Assembly (NCBI RefSeq): GCF_016616885.1
Contig: NZ_CP067102.1
Coordinates: 5,360,501 to 5,424,500, forward strand
DNA: 64,000 nt
Direction of reading: 5' to 3'
Source of the DNA: Bradyrhizobium diazoefficiens
Lineage (GTDB): Bacteria > Pseudomonadota > Alphaproteobacteria > Rhizobiales > Xanthobacteraceae
Shown in pieces: positions 26,276 to 35,015 of the stretch. Position 1 is the first letter of the stretch, and the number at the start of each line of letters is the position of its first letter. Made by a program: the position numbers and the translations under genes. The notes under the pieces were generated by a model that was not told where the DNA came from, ran no database searches, and worked only from the letters and a program-made list of their open reading frames with translations.

Positions 26276-26881
26276 ATTGGAGGTCCTGGCATTTATGCTC
26301 GATGTGGAGCAGGACATCATCTGGCAGATAGGCGTTTGTCTCAACGACGAGGAACGTCGACGCGCCCAGGGTTTGGGACCGCCGCCGCTTCGTTGCTGCC
26401 CGCGGGCAGCTGCGCCGGGTCCTCGCTTCCAAACTGGGAATTTCGCCGTCCGACGTCGAACTCGAGTATGGGCGGCTGGGCAACCCCCAGCTCTCGCACC
26501 GCATGCCTGCGAGCGATTTGCGCTTCAGCTTTTCACGATCCGCAGATGTGGCGGTCATAGCTCGCGACCGGGCAAGAGGTCGGAGTGGACATCGAGGCAG
26601 TTCTTCCTTCGCCCGAAGCGGACGAGATCGCAGCGCTCTGCTTTTCCGCCTCCGAGTACGAGTCCTACACCGCCCTTGGTCCGGAACACCGGCTGGAAGG
26701 CTTCCTCCAGCGCTGGAGCCGGCTGGAGGCTCTCTGCAAGGCCCTGGGGTGCGGCTTGGGACCGCGCAGGTCCTGCAAAATGGCGGAGTATCGAATACCG
26801 AAGGCCTGCCTGTCGACGTCGGAGATCTACCGCGACCTTCCCCGGCGGCTCAAACAGCGACGAGATCTACCTTCGCGATAA
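26276..26881 (+). pseudogene. Broken Sfp-type 4'-phosphopantetheinyl transferase
   Basis: Pieces of an Sfp-type PPTase occur in order but in different frames. IWQIGVCLNDEERRRAQ is near 26320-26370. The arginine-rich stretch VWDRRRFVAARGQLRRVLASKLGI...GRLGNPQL and LRFSFSRSADVAVIA span 26375-26562. TGQEVGVDIEAVLP, the magnesium-binding VDIE motif, is at about 26568-26605. The frame then continues CFSASEY and FLQRWSRLEALCKALGCGL, the W..KEA..K helix with Leu for the second residue. At least two frameshifts separate these parts, so no full protein can be made. Intact, it would have attached phosphopantetheine to carrier proteins such as those encoded near 35 and 40.8 kb. Confidence 0.75.
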
Positions 26882-27102
26882 CCGCCGCCTAGCCACCCAG
26901 TTGCAGGGCCTGGAGAGGCGCATAGCGCGCGGTGGACAGGGACAGCATCGATCAGCCCCCGGCTCGAAAGGCGACTCGGCGAACGCTGCAGAACACAAAA
27001 CAGATTGGGACCCTGGGACCCAGCGTGCTCGATGGTGGGCCAGTCCGTCCCTGAGGGGATGATGAGCAAAATCTAGACCTCTGCCTGTCACTGTCTGATG
27101 TG

Positions 27103-27381
27103 CTACTGCTGGCGACCATTCGTCAAAAGATCTTCCTTGTCGCGACGCTTGATCAGCGAAAGCGCTGCCCGTGCGTCCTCGACATAGCTGTCCCAGAACT
27201 TTTTCGGCACGTCGTCGCTTCGCCATGCCCGTTTTGCGGCGAAGGTCGTTGGATCCGGAAGCCTTGATTGCTGCGACTCGTAAATGCGACGTCCAGCTTC
27301 TTCGACGATGCGGTCGCTGAGCCATTTACTCACGAAGACCTCGCCGGTTCTCGTCGCTGGAACAGCCGTGAAGTTTTTCAC
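27103..27381 (-). CDS. Hypothetical small protein
   Basis: Open frame of 92 aa (GTG 27381; another GTG at 27333). Composition is protein-like and charged: VSKWLSDRIVEEAGRRIYE, then DDVPKKFWDSYVEDARAAL. No signal peptide, membrane segment or known domain was recognised. It lies in a gene-poor zone between the broken PPTase and the flavin oxidoreductase. It could be a real small protein or a chance frame. Confidence 0.3.
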   Translation of the reverse strand: MKNFTAVPATRTGEVFVSKWLSDRIVEEAGRRIYESQQSRLPDPTTFAAKRAWRSDDVPKKFWDSYVEDARAALSLIKRRDKEDLLTNGRQQ

Positions 27382-27885
27382 GAAGCCGGTGGCGACAACA
27401 AGAGGACTAAGGGGGTACCTCTTTGAAGGGATCGCCGCCGCAAGGACAGCGAGGAATGGGCGCTAGATACTGAGTGCAATATCGATCGCAGGCGGGTAAC
27501 CAACGCCAAGCGCTGCCGTACGCGCTCGTACGTTCGGTGACATCATCCAACTTCATGTCGAAGATATGGATGGGTGCGCCGAGGAGCGGCGCGATGAAAT
27601 GATTTGGAGGCCAATGTCCGCGTGTTCGTGATCGAAACCATGGAGTTTGGGCAACAAGAATTCGGTGGCCGTCTGTACGCGTGGCCATGTTTCGGCCTTG
27701 CCTAGTGGTACGCGCCATGTCATTTTTCGGGTTGGAGAGCAAACCGACCATCGCCAGATCGAGGTCGCCAGCCTCAGCCTCGATCTCTCGCGCGAAACGG
27801 CGCTTCAAAACTGATGGAGTTTGGGCAACAAAAATTCAGCGGCGAAGTGCAGTAACGATCCTTATTTGCCTTTCCGGGGGTTAAG
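27382..27885. repeat. Gene-free stretch with a 30-base direct repeat
   Basis: No gene recognised. TGGAGTTTGGGCAACAA followed by a partly conserved AATTC..GGC segment occurs at 27641-27670 and again at 27815-27844, with 26 of 30 bases equal. The second copy ends 41 bases before the next gene. Both copies can be read as MEFGQQ followed by E/K, F and G/S-G, so they may be remnants of one duplicated coding start. Confidence 0.45.
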
Positions 27886-29226
27886 ATGGGTTTCGAGGCC
27901 GGATTCCCCATGCGCTACACCGACATCGCAATTATCGGCGGCGGCCTTGCCGGCTCGACTGCGGCCGCAATGCTCGGGCGGGCCGGGATTCCGACCCTCA
28001 TGATCGATCCGCACGAGACTTATCCGTTCGACTTCCGCGTCGAAAAGCTCAGCGGGGACAGCCAGCTGGCGCGGTTTGAGCGGACTGGGCTGGCGGATCC
28101 GGTATTGGGCGCGGCGACCCATGATGGCGAGAACTGGATCGCGCGATTCGGCTATCTGCTTCACAAGTCGCCGAGCCGCCAATACGGGATCATGTATAAC
28201 GCGCTGATCATGGCGATCCGGGCTGAAATCACGGCGCCCGCCGAACAGCTCTGCGCCAAGGTCGTCGAGGTCACAACCAGCGGCGAGCGGCAAAGGCTGA
28301 CGTTGTCCGACGGCACCATGATCTCGGCACGGCTGGTCGTGCTCGCCAACGGCCTCAATATCGGTCTGCGCCGCATGCTCGGCATCGAGCGCGAAACCAT
28401 CAGCGCCTGCCATTCGATTTCGATCGGCTTCGACATAGCGCCGGTCGGCAGGCGGAAGTTCGATTTTCCGGCAATGACCTATTTCTCGGAGCGGCCGAGC
28501 GACCGCATCCCCTACATAACCCTGTTTCCGGTCGGCTCCCGGATGCGGGCCAATCTCTTTACTTACCGCGCCGCCGACGATCCATGGCTGCGCCAGATGC
28601 GGCACGCCCCGGTCGAGACGCTGAACGCGGCGCTGCCACGGTTGGCGCGGATTATCGGCACATTCACGGTCTCTGACGATATCCGTGTCCGCCCGGCTGA
28701 TCTCTATGTCAGCACCAATTATCACCAGCCGGGCATCGTGCTGGTCGGCGACGCCTTTGCTAGCACCTGCCCGGTCACCGGCACGGGCATCGACAAGGTG
28801 TTCACTGACGTCTCACAGCTCTGCAACGTCCATATACCCTCCTGGCTCGCCAGCGAGGGTATGGGCGAGACGAAGATCGCGACCTTCTACGACGATCCCG
28901 TCAAGCAGGCCTGCGATGCATGGTCGATGTCCATGGCGCTCAGCTTACGCTCGGTCTCGATCGACGCGGGCCTATACTGGCGGGCTCGACGCTGGGCACG
29001 CGTCCTGTTTTGGCTCGGCGAAGGCGCGTTGCGGCGCCTTGGCGGCAACCTCGACCGGGCCACGATGCCGGACCCGCTGGCCGACACCCACGTGCCGTTC
29101 CACCGCGTGATCGACGGCTTCATGGCGCGGACCGGCGACGGCCAGAAAAAGCAACTCGCAGCCCACCGCCTTCCATCCCGCGTTCACTCCTCGTCGTCAT
29201 CGTCCTCGTCGTCGTCCTCATCATAG
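27886..29226 (+). CDS. FAD-dependent oxidoreductase (PHBH-fold monooxygenase/halogenase-like) with poly-serine tail
   Basis: Flavoprotein of 446 aa. The N-terminal dinucleotide motif is DIAIIGGGLAGSTAAAML, and a second FAD motif appears as GIVLVGDAFASTCPVTGTGIDK near residue 290. This fits the p-hydroxybenzoate-hydroxylase fold used by aromatic hydroxylases, geranylgeranyl reductases and some halogenases. The substrate is unknown. The start ATG 27886 follows GGGGG; an ATG eight codons later is also possible. The last 12 residues are all serine, encoded by mixed TCN triplets at 29188-29223, likely a slippage product. It stands alone upstream of the accessory region. Confidence 0.72.
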   Translation: MGFEAGFPMRYTDIAIIGGGLAGSTAAAMLGRAGIPTLMIDPHETYPFDFRVEKLSGDSQLARFERTGLADPVLGAATHDGENWIARFGYLLHKSPSRQYGIMYNALIMAIRAEITAPAEQLCAKVVEVTTSGERQRLTLSDGTMISARLVVLANGLNIGLRRMLGIERETISACHSISIGFDIAPVGRRKFDFPAMTYFSERPSDRIPYITLFPVGSRMRANLFTYRAADDPWLRQMRHAPVETLNAALPRLARIIGTFTVSDDIRVRPADLYVSTNYHQPGIVLVGDAFASTCPVTGTGIDKVFTDVSQLCNVHIPSWLASEGMGETKIATFYDDPVKQACDAWSMSMALSLRSVSIDAGLYWRARRWARVLFWLGEGALRRLGGNLDRATMPDPLADTHVPFHRVIDGFMARTGDGQKKQLAAHRLPSRVHSSSSSSSSSSSS

Positions 29227-29566
29227 TCATCGGCCTGACCGGCCGAAACAAGCTTCCAGACATAGTCGCCAATTCCGTGTCGTCAATTGGCGGCAGCGGC
29301 GAGCGCCCGCAGCAGGGCGACGTGCACCTATCAATCGTGCCTCATCTGCATCGTGATCTGCCGGCCCGTGACGGACGCAGAGCGCGCGCGGTTGCACCGC
29401 TGCGTCCACATTCCGTGCCAAAGCCGGCGGTCACAGGCCCATGAGTATGGTTGGGATTATGCAGGTTTGCGGAGAAGCGGCGCGCTGAGTCAGAAACCAA
29501 ACCGCAAACTCGCAGATCAGCAATTCAGTAAGGCGGGCCGCCGCTTACAAACTAGGTCTTGCGGCA
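29227..29566. other. Gene-free stretch between convergent genes
   Basis: About 340 bases with no recognised gene, repeat or clear T-tailed terminator. Confidence 0.4.
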
Positions 29567-30631
29567 TCAAACAACCTGCGCCGTTGGATGTGCTGAGGGC
29601 GACTTCCGGGTCGACGCTTTCTTTGTCGCTAGTTTGAAGACCTCGCTTGTATGGGACAGTTCTTCTTGACTAGCAGGAATATCCAGAATGAACGTCTCAT
29701 AACCAGCCACGACATAGAGAGCAAGTTCATTGGAAACTGTCTCATAGTCACCGACCAGATACGGGCAAAACGTCTTGTAGTTTTCAAACGGCACGAGCCA
29801 GTACGGCGTTTCATCGATATTCGATTCGGCCGCAACCTCGGAAAGTTGTTTGTGCCATGAGGAATCTGACACCTTCATGGCCAGCTTGTGGGTCAGCTGA
29901 CCCTTCTTGTCCGTTGGGAAGCGTTCGTGCGCAATCCGCCAAGCCTCGTCGGCGCTGGCGCGGGTGATGATCCCCACACGCACGCCTGAGCCCACACATT
30001 CTTGCGAATTTGCCTGCTCGTAATCTCGGGCCGGTTTAGGGTATTTCACAGCCGTGGCGCCCAACGCCTTGGCAGCCAAAAGACCTGCCTCGGATGAACC
30101 TGATACGAACACGCCGGGAAGCAACGGCGCAGGGAGCGACGGCGTCATCTTGAGATTCCGGATAGTGTAGAACTCTCCTTCATAAGTGACCGGGCCAGAG
30201 TTTCCCAACAGCTGTTGAATGATGCTGGTGTACTCGATCAGCCTGGCATACCGCTTGTCATGCGGGGTCGTATCGTTGAGGGCTAGCAGATCCGTGGTGA
30301 ACCCGCCCGCGACCATGTTCAGGAAGATACGACGTTCGTACAAATGCGCGAGAGAACTCACGATTTTGGCGACGGCATACGGATGCATGTAGGCAGGCTG
30401 CACTGCCACGAGTGGACAAAGCTCCTTGGTATTTTGCAAAATGACCTGAGAAACAAGCCAGGGATCGACCAGGGAGTTGTCGGTATAGACGAGAATTCCC
30501 TTACATCCGCATTCTTCGCTCCAGCGCGCGACTGCTTTTACCTCATCGACGTACCGCTCCCGCGAAACCTGAATGGATTGCGGACACGTGCAAAACACTT
30601 CAACCTGAACTTCAGATACGGTGTCAATCAT
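29567..30631 (-). CDS. Luciferase-like (LLM class) flavin-dependent monooxygenase
   Basis: F420/FMN-type TIM-barrel monooxygenase of 354 aa. Family features include ERYVDEVKAVARWSEECGCKGILVYTD near the N-terminus, LVAVQPAYMHPYAVAKIVSSLAHLYERRIFLNMVAGG in the middle, YEGEFYTI, and PGVFVSGSSEAGLLAAKALGATAVKYP. ATG 30631 is backed by a strong GGGGGAGGG site; the frame is open 40 codons upstream without support. It precedes no obvious partner reductase. Such enzymes oxidise sulfonates, alkanes or natural-product intermediates; next to adenylation and carrier-protein genes, a tailoring role is plausible but unproven. Confidence 0.8.
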   Translation of the reverse strand: MIDTVSEVQVEVFCTCPQSIQVSRERYVDEVKAVARWSEECGCKGILVYTDNSLVDPWLVSQVILQNTKELCPLVAVQPAYMHPYAVAKIVSSLAHLYERRIFLNMVAGGFTTDLLALNDTTPHDKRYARLIEYTSIIQQLLGNSGPVTYEGEFYTIRNLKMTPSLPAPLLPGVFVSGSSEAGLLAAKALGATAVKYPKPARDYEQANSQECVGSGVRVGIITRASADEAWRIAHERFPTDKKGQLTHKLAMKVSDSSWHKQLSEVAAESNIDETPYWLVPFENYKTFCPYLVGDYETVSNELALYVVAGYETFILDIPASQEELSHTSEVFKLATKKASTRKSPSAHPTAQVV

Positions 30632-30800
30632 CACACCCTCCCCCAGGAATTCACCCGTTCGGGAAAGACGATGCCAAACGTGGGACGCGCCATGGTAACC
30701 GATGCACGTCGCCATAAGTCTGCTAATCAGGACTACCCAATTCGGTCGCACCAGCAGTCCTCGAACTGACCGACGTCGCCGGGCAGCCTAGGCGAGGCCC

Positions 30801-32021
30801 TTACGGCATCAGTGTTGCGTCACCGTCGAACGGACTGGCGTACCAGGCGTTCTCGTCTGCAAGGATCCGAACCAGGGCCTCATCCGCCGTCTTGTAGATG
30901 AGCGGATCAGTTGGGTACTTCCTGACATATGGATTCCAACGCATCAGAATCTGCCTGATATGTCTGGGCAGGCCAATCACCTCAAAGAGATAATCGCCTG
31001 AGGCAACGGCATTCGAATAGACTGCCTCCAACAATGTCTCCGTCACGCTGGGATCGTCTTGCTCCACCAGGATGTCCGCAAGCATCGACCGTCGCATACC
31101 GGTTTCGCGGTCAATTGTGTGGAGCACAATGGCGTAACCCACCAGGCGTTCAAACCGATGGCAGCAGAGCACAGCAACTGTTGAAGAGCTACCCGGTAGC
31201 GTGAAGTGCCATCTGAGGGAAGCGGGACTTCGATCTGCGAACAGACGAGGCGTCTCGGTCAATTTGCGCTGCCACAGGGCTTCAAACTCGTCCCCGATGT
31301 CTTTCACCTCGATTTCCCTTACTCCGAATCTATTCGTACGGCGGCTCCGGGGTCCACGCCGAAGAGCATCCGCTCGCAAGACCGGCGAGCCGAGGGTCCC
31401 AACCGCTGCCATTCCGCTCCCCAGGCCGAACTTCGCTGCGAGCGCTTTCGAAAACTGGTGAGCATCCAGGACCCAGAAAAGCACCTTGTCGTAGTCGTGC
31501 TGAGCCAGGGCCTTTGCGCGAAGGGCCTTCAATTGGCTTGCCGCTGATGCGGACGTGTGTGTCGTCACAAAGAGGTCAACATCTCGTTGCCGGTAGAACG
31601 AAGCCAGCAGGACGATACAGCGCGCGCGGTATGCTGGTTCGATCACCAGCCCTGCAGCGGTCGCAGCCACCAGCGTTCGGCCTCCAAATTGGTAGAGCAG
31701 CGGGACGTTTCCCTGGTATCCAACAATTCCTTGCGCTGTTTCCAGCACCCAACCCATGCTGAGTTGCGATTTGCCGACGGCCAGCGCAGGATTTTGCTTC
31801 CAGAGCCGGCACCAGTTCTCCCGGCTGTCTTTCGCGAGTCCCCCGCGCTCCTTCAGTCTTGCGACACTTTCGAAGTCCGAAAACCGGACCTCCCGCTGCT
31901 TCGCGGGGATTGGCACATCTTTGTGGAAGTCAGCCGAGCCGGCTTGCCTCGCTGCCGGGCGCTGCCGGCTTTTCAGGAGCCAAAGCAAGATGTCAGCAGC
32001 GTGATACTTGGCGCGCGTCAT
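30801..32021 (-). CDS. Tandem GNAT-like acyltransferase, unknown substrate
   Basis: Protein of 406 aa from ATG 32021; the same frame is open to ATG 32213, so the start is uncertain. Residues about 40-220 show a GNAT-like core (ESVARLKERGGLAKDSRENWCRLW, GYQGNVPLLYQFGGRTLVAATAAGLVIEPAYR). The second half resembles another GNAT-type fold (EFEALWQRKLTE..., VGYAIVLHTIDRETGMRRSMLADILV). Proteins of this layout occur near exopolysaccharide genes and are thought to acylate sugars or amines. Its upstream side abuts the truncated adenylation-gene copy at 32277, so its original 5' context has been lost by rearrangement. Confidence 0.55.
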   Translation of the reverse strand: MTRAKYHAADILLWLLKSRQRPAARQAGSADFHKDVPIPAKQREVRFSDFESVARLKERGGLAKDSRENWCRLWKQNPALAVGKSQLSMGWVLETAQGIVGYQGNVPLLYQFGGRTLVAATAAGLVIEPAYRARCIVLLASFYRQRDVDLFVTTHTSASAASQLKALRAKALAQHDYDKVLFWVLDAHQFSKALAAKFGLGSGMAAVGTLGSPVLRADALRRGPRSRRTNRFGVREIEVKDIGDEFEALWQRKLTETPRLFADRSPASLRWHFTLPGSSSTVAVLCCHRFERLVGYAIVLHTIDRETGMRRSMLADILVEQDDPSVTETLLEAVYSNAVASGDYLFEVIGLPRHIRQILMRWNPYVRKYPTDPLIYKTADEALVRILADENAWYASPFDGDATLMP

Positions 32022-32276
32022 GGTTTGAAACCTGGTGTGTTCACGCATCTGCCAACCGATCCCCAACCTTGAGCGCTTCTTGAGGCGGAATGCAAATTCT
32101 TCCCGAAACATCTGCGGCACCAGGATCCATCCGCCCGCGCACGCAACCTCGACGCCTCCACGTCTCTCCGCGTCAACCGTGCCTGGCGGCGCACCGACCC
32201 GCATTCCTGTCAACCGCGCCTTGACAATCCCGAGTGTCGAATGTCCACGGGTGATCGAAACGGAAAAAAGTTCGAC

Positions 32277-33026
32277 GCCGGCGATCGTTCAGGGTTCCAT
32301 CTGTAGGATGTGCATGCAATTGTCAGCTCCGTCGGTCCATAGAGGTTTTCGAGAATGCTGTTTGGCGCGGCCCTTAACCACGCGTCGGCGCAGCTGACAG
32401 GCAGCGGCTCACCACAGAACAGGCTCAGTCTGAGGGATGGGAACGCGCCCGGCTTCAGCAGACCCAATTCCTTCATGAGTGAAACCATCGAGGGGACCGA
32501 GAACCAGATTGTCAGCCCATTGCTGCGAATGAATTGTCCCGGATTGATCAATGTCTTTTGCGAAGGACAGCACACACACGCTCCCCGCTCCCAGGACACA
32601 AACATGTCGAAGACAGAGAGATCAAAGGTCAAATCGAACATCTGCGACACGATATCTCGTTCCGTAACCTCGAGCCGATCTGCAATGTAGTCGACGAACG
32701 AAGTGACATTCCGGTGCGAAACCATGACTCCCTTCGGCGCACCCGTGCTACCCGACGTGAAAAGCAGATAAGCAATTGCGTCCCCGTCCGGCGTCGGCTC
32801 GCTCCAGCCAGTGCACTCCTCAAGATCCCCGGAGCCCAAAAAAATATGCTGGGGCCATCTTTCACGATAACGCCGTGGGTCCTCGAGATCAGGGGCTAAC
32901 CCGTCGCGATATGGCCATGCGCAAGTCCACCAAAGATTCTTTGTCAGGGGCAATACTCAAATCCGGGCGCTTCCCTTGAGCCCATCCAGTAGTCCGCCAG
33001 CGCAGCCAGACTTGCCGACACCAGCC
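32277..33026 (-). pseudogene. Truncated copy of the amino-acid adenylation gene
   Basis: Bases 32277-32898 match 35592-36213 almost perfectly, with about three differences in 622 bases and no gaps. They encode the central adenylation motifs (FTSGSTGAPKGV, FDLTFDLSVFDM, NLYGPTE). Upstream of that, a deletion of about 385 bases relative to the intact gene removes the N-terminal core. The residual start ATG 33026 (MAGVGKSGCAGGLLDGLKG) soon hits a stop after a frame change. Downstream motifs A7-A10 are missing. The copy cannot make an active enzyme. The flanking upstream part is much more diverged (about 75-80 percent by eye), which implies recombination between two older paralogues. Confidence 0.85.
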
Positions 33027-33430
33027 ATGGAGCATCTAGCTGACAATGATCCGACCGTACAATGATCCGACAAAGAGTGGATGATCCAGAACTAGCATCC
33101 CGCCTGGAGCTTATAAGCATAAGAAATGATTTCGGGCAGTACATCCTCGAACTATTCCGGCTGTTACATCCATGAGGTACGCTGTTCCGGGTACGCTTAT
33201 TGCTATTCCGGGTTACACCCGTGCCGGACCAATGCAAGCAAGCTAGAATGGGACCCTAGAATTGAGGACTCGAAGCTGGGAGATAGATAGTAAGGGTCCC
33301 TGCTCTCGACGTCGCGAAGGATCGCGCAGCGATGGTTGAGAAACGGCCGCGAATGGACGGCAAGTCTATAACCTGTCGCAGAATGACGTGGTCGGTGGCG
33401 AGATCGCGTGATGCGCCTCTTCTGCGCCTG
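32277..33430. repeat. Left unit of a degenerate duplication (partner 35592-37020)
   Basis: The repeat joins a near-identical 622-base coding block with a diverged leader. Matching leader landmarks are GCCATGGAGC (33023 and 36718), AATGATCCGACAAAG (33062 and 36739), TTATAAG (33111 and 36785), AATTGAGGACTCGAA (33260 and 36861) and ATGGTTGAGAAACGGCC (33332 and 36924). Both units are in the same orientation, with the methyltransferase and carrier-protein genes between them. Confidence 0.8.
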
Positions 33431-33559
33431 TCGTTATGCTAACCGTCGTGAGGGGAAGCTCCAGTTTCGACTTCGGCAGGTCAAGAAACCATTCGTATCA
33501 TTAGCTTCAGCGGATACTGCATCGCGACGGTTATACGCTTATGCGAAGGTAGGTGTACC

Positions 33560-34534
33560 ATGAAGTACGTCGATTTGCTCAAAAGCCAATATGAGTCATT
33601 TCCTTATCCTACTAATACGTTAAGCAATGGCGGGTACCGAGAACTTGTCAATCTCGCGAAGTTGCTTCGTTTAGATTGCGGGTACCACCTCCAACGAAAG
33701 CGAATTCTTGATGCGGGTACCGGCACTGGCTTGCGATTGTTGGAACTCGCCGCAGCGTTTCCGGAGAACGATTATGTTGGGATTGACTATTCGGAAAACT
33801 CGATTGCTTGCGCGGAACGTGCAAAGAAAGCATTCCCTGGGACGCGAGTTTCATTTCGGGTCGGAGATATCATGGCCGCAGATTTGCAAGGAGAACCGTT
33901 CGATGTGATTTTGTGCATGGGTGTACTACATCATCTACAACGACCTGCCGAAGCGATTGATCGACTGTCCCAACTTCTCACCAGCCGCGGTGTGCTATTC
34001 TTTTACGTATATGGAGAATACGGTTCTGGAGAGAGGATGCGCAGGAAGAGGTTATTGAGTCACCTTCACAGCCAAGACGAATTGGGGCAAAAAATCGAGT
34101 CTGCAAAACGCCTCGGATTCACAGAGTTCCCGTATGGATGGTCGATTCAAGATCCAACGGATGTCGATCCCATGATTGTCGACGCGTATGTCAACCAGTA
34201 CGAAGTCTTGTACACGCTCGAAACCATCGGGAAAATGGTTTCAAACAGTTTTACAGCATGCGTACCTTATGGCTTTACACTGGAGCGAAATGGGCTGTTG
34301 GTGGAATCGAGACTCAATGCCAACTTTACAATGCCGGTCGCACGCACCGATCCGCGAAGCAAACTCAATTCGCCGGCGCTCGAAGAGGTATACGCCAAAC
34401 TGCCTAAGCGCCAGCAACTGCTCGTGCTTGAGGATTTGTATGCTCCAGGAGGTTACACAATGCTGGCACACAACGGAGGATTTCTTGAGGAGATCAGCCG
34501 GCCTGACCGGCTTACTTCGAACGCTTGGCAATGA
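33560..34534 (+). CDS. SAM-dependent class I methyltransferase
   Basis: Protein of 324 aa. Motif I is RILDAGTGTGLRLLELA near residue 50, followed by YVGIDYSENSIACAERA (motif post-I) and FDVILCMGVLHHLQRPAEA (motif II and HH). The C-terminal 150 residues form a separate, unrecognised region. ATG 33560 follows AGGTAGGTG. The gene is visibly richer in A and T than its neighbours, with codons such as TTA, ATA and AAA, suggesting a transferred gene. It points against the adenylation/carrier pair and sits inside the duplicated block. Substrate unknown; a sugar or carrier-bound intermediate is possible. Confidence 0.75.
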   Translation: MKYVDLLKSQYESFPYPTNTLSNGGYRELVNLAKLLRLDCGYHLQRKRILDAGTGTGLRLLELAAAFPENDYVGIDYSENSIACAERAKKAFPGTRVSFRVGDIMAADLQGEPFDVILCMGVLHHLQRPAEAIDRLSQLLTSRGVLFFYVYGEYGSGERMRRKRLLSHLHSQDELGQKIESAKRLGFTEFPYGWSIQDPTDVDPMIVDAYVNQYEVLYTLETIGKMVSNSFTACVPYGFTLERNGLLVESRLNANFTMPVARTDPRSKLNSPALEEVYAKLPKRQQLLVLEDLYAPGGYTMLAHNGGFLEEISRPDRLTSNAWQ

Positions 34535-34706
34535 CCGCCTTCACGACTTTTTCGTAGCGGTTGCACATCCCGATTATGTCGCCTGAAATGCATACCCATC
34601 GATCGGACGCATAGAACAAACTACGAGTTGTTCGCGGAAAATGGAGGTCGCCGCAAGCGAGTTCTATCAGGGCATCTATTTCACCGCGTTCGATGCTCCT
34701 GGTCAC
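34512..34706 (-). CDS. Possible small protein downstream of the carrier protein
   Basis: Open frame of 64 aa, 30 bases after the carrier-protein stop and in the same direction: IERGEIDALIELACGDLHFP, then WVCISGDIIGMCNRYEKVV. The pattern looks protein-like, and its position suggests co-transcription, but no family was recognised. Its 3' end overlaps the last 23 bases of the opposite methyltransferase gene. It could be a remnant of a larger gene. Confidence 0.3.
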   Translation of the reverse strand: MTRSIERGEIDALIELACGDLHFPRTTRSLFYASDRWVCISGDIIGMCNRYEKVVKAVIAKRSK

Positions 34707-34736
34707 GGCGACGCCCTGGCTAGAGCGAGCACAAGA

Positions 34737-35015
34737 TTACTGACGCTGCATCAATTGTTCCGATACGAACAGGCACAAAGGTCCGATGATCGTCATCTTC
34801 TCAGGGTCGAGATTCTCAAAATCGATTTCCCCAACGAAATGCTCACCCGCGGCCATCATCATTTCAACGAAAGCTAAGGAGTCCAGCACTCCCGACAGCA
34901 GCACGTCGTAGTCATCGGGAAGATTGTTCAAAGGGCCCTGCCCGCGATCCCTCAGCTTGCGGTTAAGAAAGTCTGCGAGAAACACGCGGACATTGTCTGG
35001 TGTCGGACGGTTCAT
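34737..35015 (-). CDS. Stand-alone acyl/peptidyl carrier protein
   Basis: Small carrier protein of 92 aa. The phosphopantetheine site is SGVLDSLAFVEMM with Ser46, in the DSL form. Upstream helix I reads VRVFLADFLNRKLRD. Its ATG overlaps the stop of the adenylation gene (ATGA), a layout like dltA-dltC, in which the ligase loads its own carrier. It should therefore carry the aminoacyl group made by that enzyme as a thioester. It needs a phosphopantetheinyl transferase; the one in this window is broken, so another must act. Confidence 0.85.
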   Translation of the reverse strand: MNRPTPDNVRVFLADFLNRKLRDRGQGPLNNLPDDYDVLLSGVLDSLAFVEMMMAAGEHFVGEIDFENLDPEKMTIIGPLCLFVSEQLMQRQ

